Assembly: GCA_028288025.1 (NCBI GenBank)
Contig: JAQBOM010000001.1
Coordinates: 148,139-212,138, forward strand
Source of the DNA: Mucilaginibacter sp.
GTDB lineage: Bacteria > Bacteroidota > Bacteroidia > Sphingobacteriales > Sphingobacteriaceae
DNA length: 64,000 nt
Reading direction: 5' to 3'
The notes under the pieces were generated by a model that made no database searches, was not told the origin of the DNA, and saw only the letters and a list, made by a program, of their open reading frames with translations. Both the position numbers and the translations under genes were made by a program. Below are positions 53,470-62,928 of this stretch, in pieces. Positions within the stretch are counted from its first letter, which is position 1; each line of letters begins with the position of its first letter.

Positions 53470-53514
53470 TGTTATACTTTGATTTTTAATTATTTACCCG
53501 CTATTACGGGGCTG

Positions 53515-53545
53515 CAAATATAGGGAGATTTTTGTTATTATCAAA
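53515..53545 (-). promoter_or_regulatory. Consensus promoter of rpsF-rpsR-rplI
   Basis: On the minus strand TTTG (53545-53542), a 19-base spacer, and TATATTTG (53522-53515) match the Bacteroidota TTTG-N19-TAnnTTTG consensus exactly. Predicted start lies ~40 bases before the rpsF ATG. Confidence 0.85.
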
Positions 53546-53969
53546 CAGTAAATGAGGTCAATTTATACGGAGAATAATATTTGTTTTAACTAAGCGGTTG
53601 TAGCGGGGTAAGGGGAGGATATTCCATGGATAAGATAACGTGTGGGTTAATTAGGATACCTAAGGTATCTTATAGGCATGTTTTGAATGAGGACTGGGTG
53701 TGTTTACGGTTAAGGTTAATGGATTATAGTTATGGTTAGGATTATGATTATGGGTGAGAATGAGGAATAAAATGGAGAAAAGGAATAAGCGTAAGAGATA
53801 ATAAATTGAGCGAAGCTAAAATTTTTCCCCAACCCTCCATTTTGCCTGCAAAAGGGAGGGTGGTCAAGCGAAGCGATGTCCCGATAGCTATCGGGAGGGT
53901 GGGTAGATGTACGCGCGACATTAACGTCAATGCTGCCAACCGCCACTGCCAACTGCTACTTTAATTTGG
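53546..53969. repeat. Gene-free stretch packed with repeats
   Basis: Word array of GGTTAAG/GGTTAAT-like heptamers (53708-53754); hairpin ACCCTCCATTTTGC-CT-GCAAAAGGGAGGGT (53831-53861 region) followed by AAGCGAAGCGATGTCC and the perfect palindrome TCCCGATAGCTATCGGGA (53879-53896); then a TGCCAAC-word array (53932-53960). The ORF-track reading frames here (53716-53952) are repeat shadows. No gene seen. Confidence 0.75.
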
Positions 53970-54065
53970 GCGCCCGGGCGGGATATCCGCTAATACTGCG
54001 CGGGCATTAGCCGCGGCCCATCCTGAGGCCCCGAAGTGGCCGGTATCCGCTGCTATCCCTGGCGC
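53970..54065. repeat. GC-rich multi-hairpin element
   Basis: Bounded by GCGCCCGGG and CCCTGGCGC (inverted, one mismatch). Inside: GGATATCC palindrome, GCTAAT ... ATTAGC hairpin, GGCC ... GGCC hairpin, and GGTATCCGCTGCTATCCC. Much higher GC than neighbours. It directly follows the stop of the minus-strand gene at 54082, so it could be its 3' structure. Confidence 0.7.
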
Positions 54066-54081
54066 AAAAAGGGGTGTCCGT

Positions 54082-54606
54082 TCAATACCCACCCAAAATT
54101 ATCTTTTTAATTACTTTTTGATTACTATTCCCATAGTCGTATTCCAAAAACCTGTCGGTAGTTACATTATCTGCACGCTTTAAATCATAAACTTTCGCAC
54201 ATTTATTGTCACGGCATTTGACATCAAACCCTGACGGCAGTATTGCGATGCTTTTTCCTACTGCACTTAGCACTTCCGGATGGCCGAATGTTAAATTAAA
54301 ACCGGGTTTGGTGATTTCAAAATCCATAAGCCCCTTATCCTCGAAGTAGAAATTTGCACCATCGTAAATAATAACATAACCCATCTTATCATCCGTCTCA
54401 AAATTGTATTTTTTTATTTGCACCGGTTTGCCAAAAGTTGAAATAAGTGTTTTTTGCGAACAGCCTGGGTGAACGGCCTTGCTCACGCCTTTGGATATGC
54501 GAATATCAGCCAGTTTTAACCCGGGTGCCCGGAGAGTCGCCGAACTTAGAACAACCGACGTAGCCAATGCAACTATCAGTGTGAAATTTTTATATACCTG
54601 TTTCAT
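54082..54606 (-). CDS. Secreted protein of unknown function
   Basis: 174 residues with signal peptide MKQVYKNFTLIVALATSVVL then SSATLRA. The mature part has a beta-rich pattern (KMGYVIIYDGANFYFEDKGL, DFEITKPGFNLTFGHPEV) and two Cys in VKCRDNKCAKVY. No family recognised. Monocistronic. Confidence 0.75.
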   Translation of the reverse strand: MKQVYKNFTLIVALATSVVLSSATLRAPGLKLADIRISKGVSKAVHPGCSQKTLISTFGKPVQIKKYNFETDDKMGYVIIYDGANFYFEDKGLMDFEITKPGFNLTFGHPEVLSAVGKSIAILPSGFDVKCRDNKCAKVYDLKRADNVTTDRFLEYDYGNSNQKVIKKIILGGY

Positions 54607-54764
54607 AAGCTTAAATATCGAAAATTAAATTTCATTTGCAACGCTTATTTTGATCCCGCGGTGACACTTTGCATGTCAACCTCGCATAACTTCGGCGAAA
54701 GTTCGGGTATATTTGCCGCAGCGAAAGCTTCGATATTACAATAAAGCTAAAACCACATCTTACC

Positions 54765-55646
54765 ATGCACATCCCCAAAACAATCACCATAGCCGCTAAA
54801 AGCGACCATCCATTAACCGTTAACCGATTGGGCTACGGCACCATGCGCCTTACCGGTCCCCAGATATACGGCGAACCGGCGAACAGGCCCGAAGCGCTGC
54901 AAATATTAAAACAAGCCATAAAAAGCGGCATCAATTTTTTAGACACTGCCGACTATTACGGCGAGGACGTAACCAACCGTTTAATAGCCGAAGCGTTATA
55001 CCCTTACCCCAAGGACCTGGTGATCTGCACCAAGGTTGGCGGCGCGCGAACGCCTGACAAAAGCTGGATACCATTTAACCGCCCCGAAAACCTGCGGAGC
55101 AGTATTGATAATAACCTGCGTACGCTTAAACAGGAGCAAATTTCACTTGTGCACTTCCGGGCGATTGCCGGTGCCGGCGCGCCTTTTAAGGAATCGATGG
55201 ATGCCATGTTCGAACTGCAAAAAGAAGGAAAAATACTGCACGTTGGCGTAAGCAATGTAACCCGTGATGAACTGCAAACAGCCATCGCAATGGGCGAAAT
55301 AGCCACTGTAGAAAATATGTATGGCCACGCGCAGCGTACCACGCATAAAGCCGGGCATATGGAAAGCAATGGAGGCGAAGAAGTGCTGGATATTTGCGAA
55401 CAAAACGGCATACCGCTTATTCCGTATTTTTCGTTGTTTTTATCCATGCCGAAAAAAGATGTGCGCATGGCTGAGATCGCAAAGAAATACGGCATCAGCG
55501 AAGTTCAGGCAAACATCGCCTGGCTGCTCCACCGCTCCCCATGGATATTGCCCATACCCGGAACATCCTCATTAAAACATTTCGAAGAAAACCTAAAAGC
55601 AGCAGAAATTCAATTGACTGATGAGGATATGGAGTTTCTTGATTAA
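54765..55646 (+). CDS. Aldo/keto reductase
   Basis: 293 residues, a shorter AKR barrel. Catalytic tetrad: Asp and Tyr in NFLDTADYYGED, Lys in VICTKVGG, His in SLVHFRAI. NADPH-binding end IPIPGTSSLKHFEENLKA (here LPIPGTSSLKH). Family reduces aldehydes/ketones with NADPH; substrate unknown. Confidence 0.95.
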   Translation: MHIPKTITIAAKSDHPLTVNRLGYGTMRLTGPQIYGEPANRPEALQILKQAIKSGINFLDTADYYGEDVTNRLIAEALYPYPKDLVICTKVGGARTPDKSWIPFNRPENLRSSIDNNLRTLKQEQISLVHFRAIAGAGAPFKESMDAMFELQKEGKILHVGVSNVTRDELQTAIAMGEIATVENMYGHAQRTTHKAGHMESNGGEEVLDICEQNGIPLIPYFSLFLSMPKKDVRMAEIAKKYGISEVQANIAWLLHRSPWILPIPGTSSLKHFEENLKAAEIQLTDEDMEFLD

Positions 55647-55728
55647 TTAACCATTACCTTTGTTCTCTGTCCCCGCAGGTCTCTCGAAGAGGACCCCGCG
55701 ATTGGATGATTGTCCGTGATAAAAACCT

Positions 55729-56025
55729 ATGATAATGCTGTGTAACGAATTGCAAAATGAAGTGTTGTCGCCCTTGGAGTTGTCTCCAACAAGCAACGCG
55801 AATTTGTCGGATATAGCGCCGGCTGGAACCGGCGCAATAACCCTTCTATCCCCCGGCGACGGCGATTCATTCGACGATGAAGAACAGGATGACTGGTCGG
55901 ACGTAGACGACGAAGATTTCGAAGACATGGCCGAAGACGAAAACGACCTCCACGAGATAGAGCTCGAAAACGACATCTTCGACCCCGAAGACGACGACCA
56001 CCTCCCACCTGAAGAAGATTTTTAG
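55729..56025 (+). CDS. Very acidic small protein, unknown
   Basis: 98 residues as listed. The first ~45 codons run through repeat-like DNA (55670-55860, with GCCGGCTGGAACCGGC), so the true start may be later. The remainder is almost entirely Asp/Glu (DDEEQDDWSDVDDEDFEDMA, EDENDLHEIELENDIFDPED). Could be a real acidic protein of the type seen in relatives, or a chance frame next to a repeat. Confidence 0.45.
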   Translation: MIMLCNELQNEVLSPLELSPTSNANLSDIAPAGTGAITLLSPGDGDSFDDEEQDDWSDVDDEDFEDMAEDENDLHEIELENDIFDPEDDDHLPPEEDF

Positions 56026-56043
56026 AAAAAACAAAAAGAGCGC

Positions 56044-56136
56044 TGTCATGCTGAGCCCCGTCGAAGCACGTGCGCAAAGGCCTTTACACGCATCCTTTCC
56101 TTCGATACATTCAGAACGGGCTCATCCAGGATGACA
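56044..56136. repeat. Dispersed hairpin repeat (TGTCATGCTGAGC type)
   Basis: TGTCATGCTGAGCCCCGTCG ... CGGGCTCATCCAGGATGACA is an imperfect inverted pair of the same class as 52211-52297, between the acidic ORF and dnaX. Confidence 0.75.
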
Positions 56137-56206
56137 CCCTTATTGATTTACCAACAATTCGTCAATCCTATTTTAACATACCCAATTTCTCATTACCTTA
56201 GTAGCT

Positions 56207-58012
56207 GTGGATAATTTTATTGTTTCGGCACGCAAATATCGCCCGGCTACCTTTGAAAGTGTTGTAGGTCAGCAGCATATCACCAGCACGTTAAAAAACG
56301 CCATAAAAAATAATCAGCTGGCGCAGGCATTTTTATTCTGCGGCCCCCGTGGCGTGGGCAAAACTACCTGTGCGCGTATCCTGGCAAAAACCATTAACTG
56401 CGAAAATTTGCAGCCCAACGGCGAGGCTTGCGGCGTTTGCGCCTCATGCCAGTCGTTTCAGAATGGTAATTCCTTTAACGTACATGAGTTGGATGCTGCA
56501 TCAAACAACTCGGTCGATGATATCCGCAGCCTGATCGAGCAGGTGCGCATACCGCCACAGGGCGTGCGCTATAAAATTTATATCATCGATGAGGTGCACA
56601 TGTTATCGGCATCGGCTTTCAACGCGTTTTTAAAAACGCTGGAAGAGCCGCCGCATTATGCCATTTTTATACTGGCGACTACCGAAAAGCATAAAATACT
56701 GCCCACTATACTTTCACGCTGCCAGATATTTGATTTTAACCGCATCCGTGTGGAGGATATGGCGGCCCATCTGGCATCCATCGCTCAAAAGGAGAACATT
56801 AGCTACGAGGCCGACGGATTACACATCATCGCGCAAAAAGCCGACGGCGGCCTGCGCGACGCCCTGTCCATGTTCGACCAGATCGTGAGCTTCTCCGGCG
56901 GAAACGTAACATATCGTTCCGTAATTGATAACCTTAACATCCTCGACTATGATTACTATTTTAATGTAACCGATAGCCTGTTAACCGAGGACAGTGCCAA
57001 AACCCTGTTGCTTTTTGATGAGATACTGGCCCGCGGTTTCGACGGAGCGCACTTTATATCCGGCTTGTCCGAACATTTTCGCAACCTGCTGGTAAGCAAA
57101 GACCAGTCGACATTAAAGCTGCTGGAAGTAAGCGAGGGCATCAAGGCCAAATACCTGCAGCAATCGCAGGCATCCAGTGTTTCCTTCCTGCTTTCGGCAA
57201 TGAACATTGCCAACCAGTGCGATCTGAGCTACAAGCAAAGCAAAAATCAACGCCTCCAGGTTGAGCTGGCCCTGCTTAAAATGTGTAACCTGGTATCGGT
57301 CTTTAGCCTGGCCGCTAACCCGCTTAGCGCGATGCCCGCCGCTGGTGAGCAAATAAAAAAAAAACCTGATACCGCAGCAATAGTACCCGAAAAGCCGGTC
57401 AAAGAGGACGTAGTATCAATGGTCAGCGAGGCGCCGCTCGGTTACAGCACAGCTAAAGATCAGCCTGAGGATAAACCGCCGGTAAAAGAAGTTAAAGAAG
57501 AACCGCCTGCCGAAAAGCCAAAGGTATTTATCCCCAACGCAAACGGAGCCGGCACATCGGTAAAGATCCCGTCGTTAAAAGATATGGGTAAATCTGCCGA
57601 AGTGTTGTTGGAAGAGGAAGATCCCTATCTCAAAGGTGATGACAAAGAAGATTTCACCCCCGACCAATTCCTGCAATGCTGGAGCGATTTCGCGGCAAAG
57701 CTCAAAGTCGAGGGGAAGAAAAATGCGCTAACTATATTCATCTCTACCCCGCCGACTTTAATTGGTACGAATAGCTATGAGATCGTCGTGGAAAATAAAG
57801 TGCAGGAAAACATGTTCCGCGATGAGCGCCCCAACCTGCATAACTTTTTGCGCAGCAACTTAAAAAACTACGATATTGAAGTAAGCGTCCGTGTTGATGA
57901 AAAAGCGGTTGTAAAACGCCCATATACCGCTTCCGAAAAATTTCAGCATATGGCCGCCAAAAACCCGGCATTGGTTGATTTGAAGAATAAGTTTAACCTG
58001 GATTTTGATTAG
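56207..58012 (+). CDS. dnaX: DNA polymerase III subunit gamma/tau
   Basis: 601 residues with a GTG start. AAA+ clamp-loader ATPase: FIVSARKYRPATFESVVGQ, Walker A CGPRGVGKTT, zinc-site cysteines in NCENLQPNGEACGVCASC, Walker B YIIDEVHMLS, sensor ATTEKHKILPTILSRC. C-terminal extension (~380-601) is Pro/Lys-rich and then a tau-like domain. Loads the beta clamp. A -7-like TACCTTAG precedes it. Confidence 0.97.
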   Translation: MDNFIVSARKYRPATFESVVGQQHITSTLKNAIKNNQLAQAFLFCGPRGVGKTTCARILAKTINCENLQPNGEACGVCASCQSFQNGNSFNVHELDAASNNSVDDIRSLIEQVRIPPQGVRYKIYIIDEVHMLSASAFNAFLKTLEEPPHYAIFILATTEKHKILPTILSRCQIFDFNRIRVEDMAAHLASIAQKENISYEADGLHIIAQKADGGLRDALSMFDQIVSFSGGNVTYRSVIDNLNILDYDYYFNVTDSLLTEDSAKTLLLFDEILARGFDGAHFISGLSEHFRNLLVSKDQSTLKLLEVSEGIKAKYLQQSQASSVSFLLSAMNIANQCDLSYKQSKNQRLQVELALLKMCNLVSVFSLAANPLSAMPAAGEQIKKKPDTAAIVPEKPVKEDVVSMVSEAPLGYSTAKDQPEDKPPVKEVKEEPPAEKPKVFIPNANGAGTSVKIPSLKDMGKSAEVLLEEEDPYLKGDDKEDFTPDQFLQCWSDFAAKLKVEGKKNALTIFISTPPTLIGTNSYEIVVENKVQENMFRDERPNLHNFLRSNLKNYDIEVSVRVDEKAVVKRPYTASEKFQHMAAKNPALVDLKNKFNLDFD

Positions 58013-58015
58013 GGG

Positions 58016-58089
58016 AGTCCATGGTCGATAGATCATAGTAGTAATCTTGCCCAAATGTGCCATGGTCCATGGACCATCGACTATGGACT
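58016..58089. repeat. Inverted word-array hairpin between dnaX and gntP
   Basis: AGTCCATGGTCGATAGATCATAG (58016-58038) and CCATGGACCATCGACTATGGACT (58067-58089) pair at 18 of 23 positions. It exactly fills the gap between two convergent genes, so it probably works as a two-way terminator. Confidence 0.75.
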
Positions 58090-58092
58090 AAA

Positions 58093-59409
58093 CTACACCA
58101 CCTGGTTCAAAATCAATACCCCCGCCAATCCAACAACCGACACAATTGATTCCATTACCGACCATGAGCGGATAGTATCTTTAATAGACAGGTTAAAATA
58201 CTCCTTAAAAAGCCAGAACCCGCCGTCGTTCACATGAGAAAATGCCAGGCTGCCCGCGCCGATTGATAATACCATTAGATTAGGGTTTATGCTGGGATCG
58301 CGCATCACCATTGATGATACAATTCCCGCTGCTGTTAACCCCGCTACGGTTGCCGAGCCCAAACTAATCCGGATAACCGCGGCGATGATCCATCCCAAAA
58401 TCAGCGGCTGTAGATTAAAGCTTTGCAAAAGGCTGGAAATACTATTATTGATGCCACTATCTGTTAGCACCTGTTTAAACGCGCCCGAGCCGGCGATGAT
58501 CAGTAATATCAACGAAATATCTTTCGCTGCATCGCCATACAAAGTTCCCAGGTATTTCATCGTTTTGCCCTGCTTCAGGCCGAGCGTATAGGTGGCAACG
58601 ATAAGGGAGATGATCATAACAATTGGCGCATCGCCAATAAAAGCGATAAACTTATGCGCATTTCCTTTTGTATGATCAGTACTTAAATATAATGTAGTGC
58701 CCATCAACAGGATAACCGGCAGCAGCGCCGTCAAAAAACTGTTGGCAGACCCGGGAAGTTTTTCCGGCGGTAATTCTTCCGCCCTGAAGGTTGCCAGCGG
58801 TGTGGAGGGGATTTTTTTCAACGTACGTGCAAAAACCGGCCCGGCCAGTATGATTGCCGGAATAGCAAGTATGATCCCGTAAATTAATGTTTTCCCCATA
58901 TCGGCATGGAAGATCAGCACCAGCGCCGAAGGAGAGGGGTGTGGCGGTAAAAAACCATGCGTAACCGACAGTGCCGCCAGCATCGGCAACCCAATATATA
59001 CCGCCGGAAGCTTATATTTATACACCACCGAAAATATCAGCGGCACCATCAATACGAAACCTGTATTGTAAAACAAAGGTATCCCCACAATAAACCCTAC
59101 TACCACCAGCGCCCATTGAATATACTTTACGCCGAACAGGTTAACCAAAACCTCCGCTATCTTTTGCGCCGCGCCGCTGTCGGCAACCAGTTTTCCAAGC
59201 ATCGCCCCCAGGCAAATGATGATCGTTATGGTGCCCAGTGTTTCGCCCAGCCCTTTTTGGACAGACGTGGCCACCTTATCCAACGGAATGCCCAATAATA
59301 AGCCCGCGGTTATCGAAACGATAAGGAATGCCAAAAACGGGTTTACCCTGGCCCAACTCACCAAAACCACAAGCAAAATAATACAGAATAAAATGGTGAG
59401 CAACGGCAT
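58093..59409 (-). CDS. GntP-family gluconate/H+ permease
   Basis: 438 residues, ~12 helices. FLAFLIVSITAGLLLGIPL, LGAMLGKLVADSGAAQKIA, GIPLFYNTGFVLMVPL, LPPHPSPSALVLIFHADMGK are GntP/GntT signatures. It imports gluconate or a related sugar acid. No catabolic genes adjacent. Confidence 0.95.
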   Translation of the reverse strand: MPLLTILFCIILLVVLVSWARVNPFLAFLIVSITAGLLLGIPLDKVATSVQKGLGETLGTITIIICLGAMLGKLVADSGAAQKIAEVLVNLFGVKYIQWALVVVGFIVGIPLFYNTGFVLMVPLIFSVVYKYKLPAVYIGLPMLAALSVTHGFLPPHPSPSALVLIFHADMGKTLIYGIILAIPAIILAGPVFARTLKKIPSTPLATFRAEELPPEKLPGSANSFLTALLPVILLMGTTLYLSTDHTKGNAHKFIAFIGDAPIVMIISLIVATYTLGLKQGKTMKYLGTLYGDAAKDISLILLIIAGSGAFKQVLTDSGINNSISSLLQSFNLQPLILGWIIAAVIRISLGSATVAGLTAAGIVSSMVMRDPSINPNLMVLSIGAGSLAFSHVNDGGFWLFKEYFNLSIKDTIRSWSVMESIVSVVGLAGVLILNQVV

Positions 59410-59512
59410 TCAGGCGTTCGGTTTAAAAGGCTATCCGACTAATGTAATAACAATATTTGTATTTGGAATTCTTGTCGATAAAATTCTTATTTTTAACATA
59501 AAAAACAAAGTC

Positions 59513-59914
59513 ATGAAATTGATCCCATATCTAAACTTCCAGGGCAATGCTGAAGAGGTGATGAATACCTATCAAAAAATATTCAACGCTGAAATTCACG
59601 ATGTAAGCCGCTTTGGCGATGCTGATTTCCCCATGCCCGAAGAACAGAAAAGTAAAATTATGCATGCACGGCTAACCTTTGACGATAATACCCTGATGTT
59701 CTCGGATGGTATGCCAAACGATAAGATCACTCATGGCGATGGCATTCATTTAAGCCTCGGCTTGACCGATGAAGCGCAATCCCGGTCAATTTTTAACCAG
59801 CTTGCCGAAGGTGGCAAAGTTGTAAGGCCAATGGAAAAACAATTTTGGGGCGCCCTGTTCGGCCAGGTAACCGATAAGTTCGGCATTCACTGGATGATCA
59901 ACTGCGATTTGTAA
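59513..59914 (+). CDS. VOC family protein (PhnB-like)
   Basis: The ORF begins far upstream in the gntP antisense; ATG 59513 (MKLIPYLNFQGNAEEVMNTY) is the clear start, 133 residues. It ends GQVTDKFGIHWMINCDL, the PhnB/3-demethylubiquinone-like glyoxalase-fold hallmark. Function unknown; often not metal-dependent in this group. Confidence 0.92.
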   Translation: MKLIPYLNFQGNAEEVMNTYQKIFNAEIHDVSRFGDADFPMPEEQKSKIMHARLTFDDNTLMFSDGMPNDKITHGDGIHLSLGLTDEAQSRSIFNQLAEGGKVVRPMEKQFWGALFGQVTDKFGIHWMINCDL

Positions 59915-59967
59915 AAGGGGTTATATGACAAAGTAACACTACCAATATTTTATTCATTTCTTAAAAT

Positions 59968-60012
59968 AAGTCTTATCAATAACCTAATAAACCAATGAAC
60001 CAGTGAACTAAT
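59968..60012. repeat. Single-direction word array
   Basis: AACCTAATAAACCAATGAACCAGTGAACTAATGAAC-type words (period ~8-9) between convergent genes. Confidence 0.55.
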
Positions 60013-60409
60013 GAACTTCTTTCACCGCCGTAACCCTCGACCCATCCTTACCCGTTGTTTCAAAAATGATCTCCTTATCCGTCAGTTTCGATACCACAAA
60101 TGAAAACTCTCTTTTTTTTCCGTCCGGCATGCTTTCGGTGTATTCAATGTTATCGCCATCGGTTGTGAACCTGCCGTGCGATAAAACCTGGTTGTTCCAC
60201 GTGATCACGAGATCCTTGCTTTTGGTGAACAGGATGTTAGGCGCCTGCCGCTGTAGTTCGAAACCGTTCACGCTGTCGGGCGGGTTGTTTGGTTTTTCAA
60301 CCCTCACGTATTTCCATTTTCCGTAAAGCTGTTCGGGTTTTATAGTGGGCTTGCACGAAGCAAGAAAAAATAACAATACTGCAGCTGATATAAAAAAAGT
60401 ATTTTTCAT
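60008..60409 (-). CDS. Small lipoprotein, lipocalin-like fold possible
   Basis: 133 residues, lipobox LLFFLASC|KPT. The mature part starts EQLYGKWKYVRVE, as in lipocalin-like domains, with beta-strand pattern to the end. Function unknown. Confidence 0.8.
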   Translation of the reverse strand: MKNTFFISAAVLLFFLASCKPTIKPEQLYGKWKYVRVEKPNNPPDSVNGFELQRQAPNILFTKSKDLVITWNNQVLSHGRFTTDGDNIEYTESMPDGKKREFSFVVSKLTDKEIIFETTGKDGSRVTAVKEVH

Positions 60410-60542
60410 GATGACGGTAATTTGCCCGAAAATACTAAAATGATCGCCGGAAAGTTTATTTCAGGCGTGTTATTCATTTTATCCATTGCCTGCATCACCT
60501 AAATCTGTTACTTTTAGCACCTTGACGATTAAACCGGTTTTT

Positions 60543-62795
60543 ATGAAATATCTGTTCGCTGCAAGTAAGATAACGTTAACGCTCGCATTCTTTAGCCTGC
60601 TATCCTTTAGCCTACGGGCACAAAATAAACAGCAGTACACCAGCCTGGCGGAGGCCTTACGGTCGGGTCGAAACCTGTCCGGCAACCCCGGCCCGCAAAG
60701 CGTAAACTGGACCAATGGCGGCAATAAATACTCCTATACCGAAAACGACGAGATCCATTCCATGGACCCGCAAACCCTCAAGGATGAACTGATCTTCAAT
60801 AACAAAGGCCTCACTTTTCCGGCATCCGATAAAGCGTTCAATTATGAGTCTTTCCAGTGGTCGCATGATTCAAGACACCTGGTTTTTAAAACCAATTTCA
60901 GGCCCATTTATCGCCGCTCGGGCATAGCCGATTATTATATCTACGACCTCGGCTCCAAACAATTAAAACAGGCGGCCAAAGATGCCCGCACAGCCGAACT
61001 ATCCCCCGATGGTTCAAAGGTAGGCATGGAGCGCAGCGGCAATATGTTCGTTTACAATTTCGCGACTGGCAAAGAGCAGCAGTTAACGCACGATGTGACC
61101 AGCGAAAACGGCACGTTTAACGGCCATTACGATTGGGTGTACGAAGAAGAGTTCGGCCAGGCCCAAGCCTGGAACTGGTCCAAGGATAGCAGGTATATTG
61201 CTTTCTGGCAATTTGATGAAAAGCCCGTTCCCGATTTCGAAATGACCAATTACGAAGGCCTGCACGCTGACCGCATCCATATATCCATCCCCCAGGTTGG
61301 CGACCCTAACCCAAAGGTGAAGATCGGCGTGGTTGACGTGGCATCGGGCAAAAAGGTTTGGCTTGCGCCTGACGAAACAGGTGATTTCTATATCCCGCGC
61401 ATCTACTGGACCAGCAACCCCGATGTGCTGGCGCTGATGACCCTTAACCGCGCGCAAAATCACATGAAGCTGTACTTTTTTAACGTGAAGACAGGTGAGC
61501 ATCATGTTGTGCTCGAAGAAAAAAATACCACATGGGTAGCCGTGTTTAATTTTTATACAAACGTAAACGACATGGTTTATTTCCCCGAAAATTCGAAAGA
61601 GTTTTTCTGGGTGTCCGACCGTTCAGGCTATTACCATATCTACCGTTATGGGTACGATGGTAAATTGCTCAACCAGGTAACAAAAGGCGACTGGGATATG
61701 ATAAAAGTTTCGGGCATCGACCCGGAAACAAAAAAGATATATTATTTATCAGCCGAAGATTCAGGCCTCGACCAGCAATTCTATTCTATAAAATTTGACG
61801 GTTCCGATAAAACGAAACTTTCAACGGTGCCGGGTTTTCATGATATCAATATGTCGCCCAATACAAAGTATTACCTTGAATCGTACAGCAACGTAAATAC
61901 GCCGCTGCACGTGGCCGTACGCGACGGGCAGGGTAAGATCCTTAAAATGCTGGAAGATAACCACGCGGTAAACGATTATCTGCAAACGCATGCTTACTCG
62001 GCCCCTGAATATTTTAAATTTAAAACTTCCGATGGGGTAAGTCTGGATGGCTACATTATAAAGCCTTACAACTTCGATCCCACAAAAAAATACCCGGTGG
62101 TAATGACCGTTTACGGTGGCCCGGAGTCGCATGATGTGTTTAACAGCTTTTCAACGGACATGTGGCAGCAATGGCTCGCCCAAAACGACTACATCGTAGC
62201 CAATGTAAATAACCGCGGCATCGCCAATTATGGCAGCGCCTTTATGAAAGTGGTTTACAAGCAACTGGGTAAGTACGAGAGCAACGATTTTGCCGAAACC
62301 GCCGGCTACCTGGCTAAACTGCCGTTTGTCGATGGCGCAAAAATGGCTATTATGGGCACCAGCTATGGCGGCTACAGCACCACATACACGCTGTTAACCC
62401 ACCCGGGTATGTTCAAAGTCGGCATTGCCAATTCGCCGGTTACCGACTGGCGTTTGTATGATGATGTTTATACCGAGCGTTACATGGGCACGCTGCCCGA
62501 CAATGAAGCCGGCTATAAAGCAAGCTCGGATATGACCTATGCCGCCAACCTAAAGGACCATTTATTGCTGATCCATTCCATGAGTGATGATAACGTGCAC
62601 CCGGCCAACACCATGCAACTGTTAACCGCTTTAACCAATGCAGGCAAGGATGCCGAGCTGCGCATTTACCCGCCCGGCGCCCATGGCGCGGCCTACAACT
62701 GGCAAAGCTACATCCTGATATCCGATGTAAGCTTCCAGTTCCTGGAGCGTTATTTAAAAGGGAATAATGATCTGCCGAATTTAAACGCGAAATAA
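60543..62795 (+). CDS. Prolyl dipeptidyl peptidase IV-like S9 peptidase
   Basis: ATG 60543 (MKYLFAASKITLTLAFFSLL) is the start with a signal peptide ending FSLRA|QNKQ; 750 residues. N-terminal beta-propeller (YDWVYEEEFGQAQAWNWSKD, the DPP-IV Glu pair) and C-terminal alpha/beta hydrolase: Ser in MGTSYGGYSTTY, Asp in IHSMSDDNVHPANT, His in PGAHGAAY. It cuts X-Pro dipeptides in the periplasm. Confidence 0.95.
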   Translation: MKYLFAASKITLTLAFFSLLSFSLRAQNKQQYTSLAEALRSGRNLSGNPGPQSVNWTNGGNKYSYTENDEIHSMDPQTLKDELIFNNKGLTFPASDKAFNYESFQWSHDSRHLVFKTNFRPIYRRSGIADYYIYDLGSKQLKQAAKDARTAELSPDGSKVGMERSGNMFVYNFATGKEQQLTHDVTSENGTFNGHYDWVYEEEFGQAQAWNWSKDSRYIAFWQFDEKPVPDFEMTNYEGLHADRIHISIPQVGDPNPKVKIGVVDVASGKKVWLAPDETGDFYIPRIYWTSNPDVLALMTLNRAQNHMKLYFFNVKTGEHHVVLEEKNTTWVAVFNFYTNVNDMVYFPENSKEFFWVSDRSGYYHIYRYGYDGKLLNQVTKGDWDMIKVSGIDPETKKIYYLSAEDSGLDQQFYSIKFDGSDKTKLSTVPGFHDINMSPNTKYYLESYSNVNTPLHVAVRDGQGKILKMLEDNHAVNDYLQTHAYSAPEYFKFKTSDGVSLDGYIIKPYNFDPTKKYPVVMTVYGGPESHDVFNSFSTDMWQQWLAQNDYIVANVNNRGIANYGSAFMKVVYKQLGKYESNDFAETAGYLAKLPFVDGAKMAIMGTSYGGYSTTYTLLTHPGMFKVGIANSPVTDWRLYDDVYTERYMGTLPDNEAGYKASSDMTYAANLKDHLLLIHSMSDDNVHPANTMQLLTALTNAGKDAELRIYPPGAHGAAYNWQSYILISDVSFQFLERYLKGNNDLPNLNAK

Positions 62796-62802
62796 ACACG
62801 CG

Positions 62803-62883
62803 CGTCATTGCGAGGTACGAAGCAATCCCAAACTTTACAGACCGGATTTGCAAGTCGGGGCTTGCTTCGTTCCTCGCAAGACG
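62803..62883. repeat. Dispersed hairpin repeat (CGTCATTGCGAGG type)
   Basis: CGTCATTGCGAGGTACGAAG CAATC and GCTTGCTTCGTTCCTCGCAAGACG are inverted ends around a short middle. This motif is widespread in bacterial intergenic DNA. Confidence 0.8.
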
Positions 62884-62928
62884 GGGTGGTGTGAAAATTA
62901 GTTATTCGCACTCAAGCTTTTTCTCCAC

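Noticed and set aside
53716-53952. Minus-strand ORFs of 63 and 78 residues
   Set aside because: They consist of word-array and hairpin repeat sequence with no protein-like pattern.
55004-55495. 163-residue minus-strand ORF
   Set aside because: Antisense shadow of the aldo/keto reductase, which has its complete catalytic tetrad.
59216-59512. N-terminal extension of the VOC protein (ORF of 232 residues)
   Set aside because: The extension is antisense to gntP; the conserved VOC start is the ATG at 59513.
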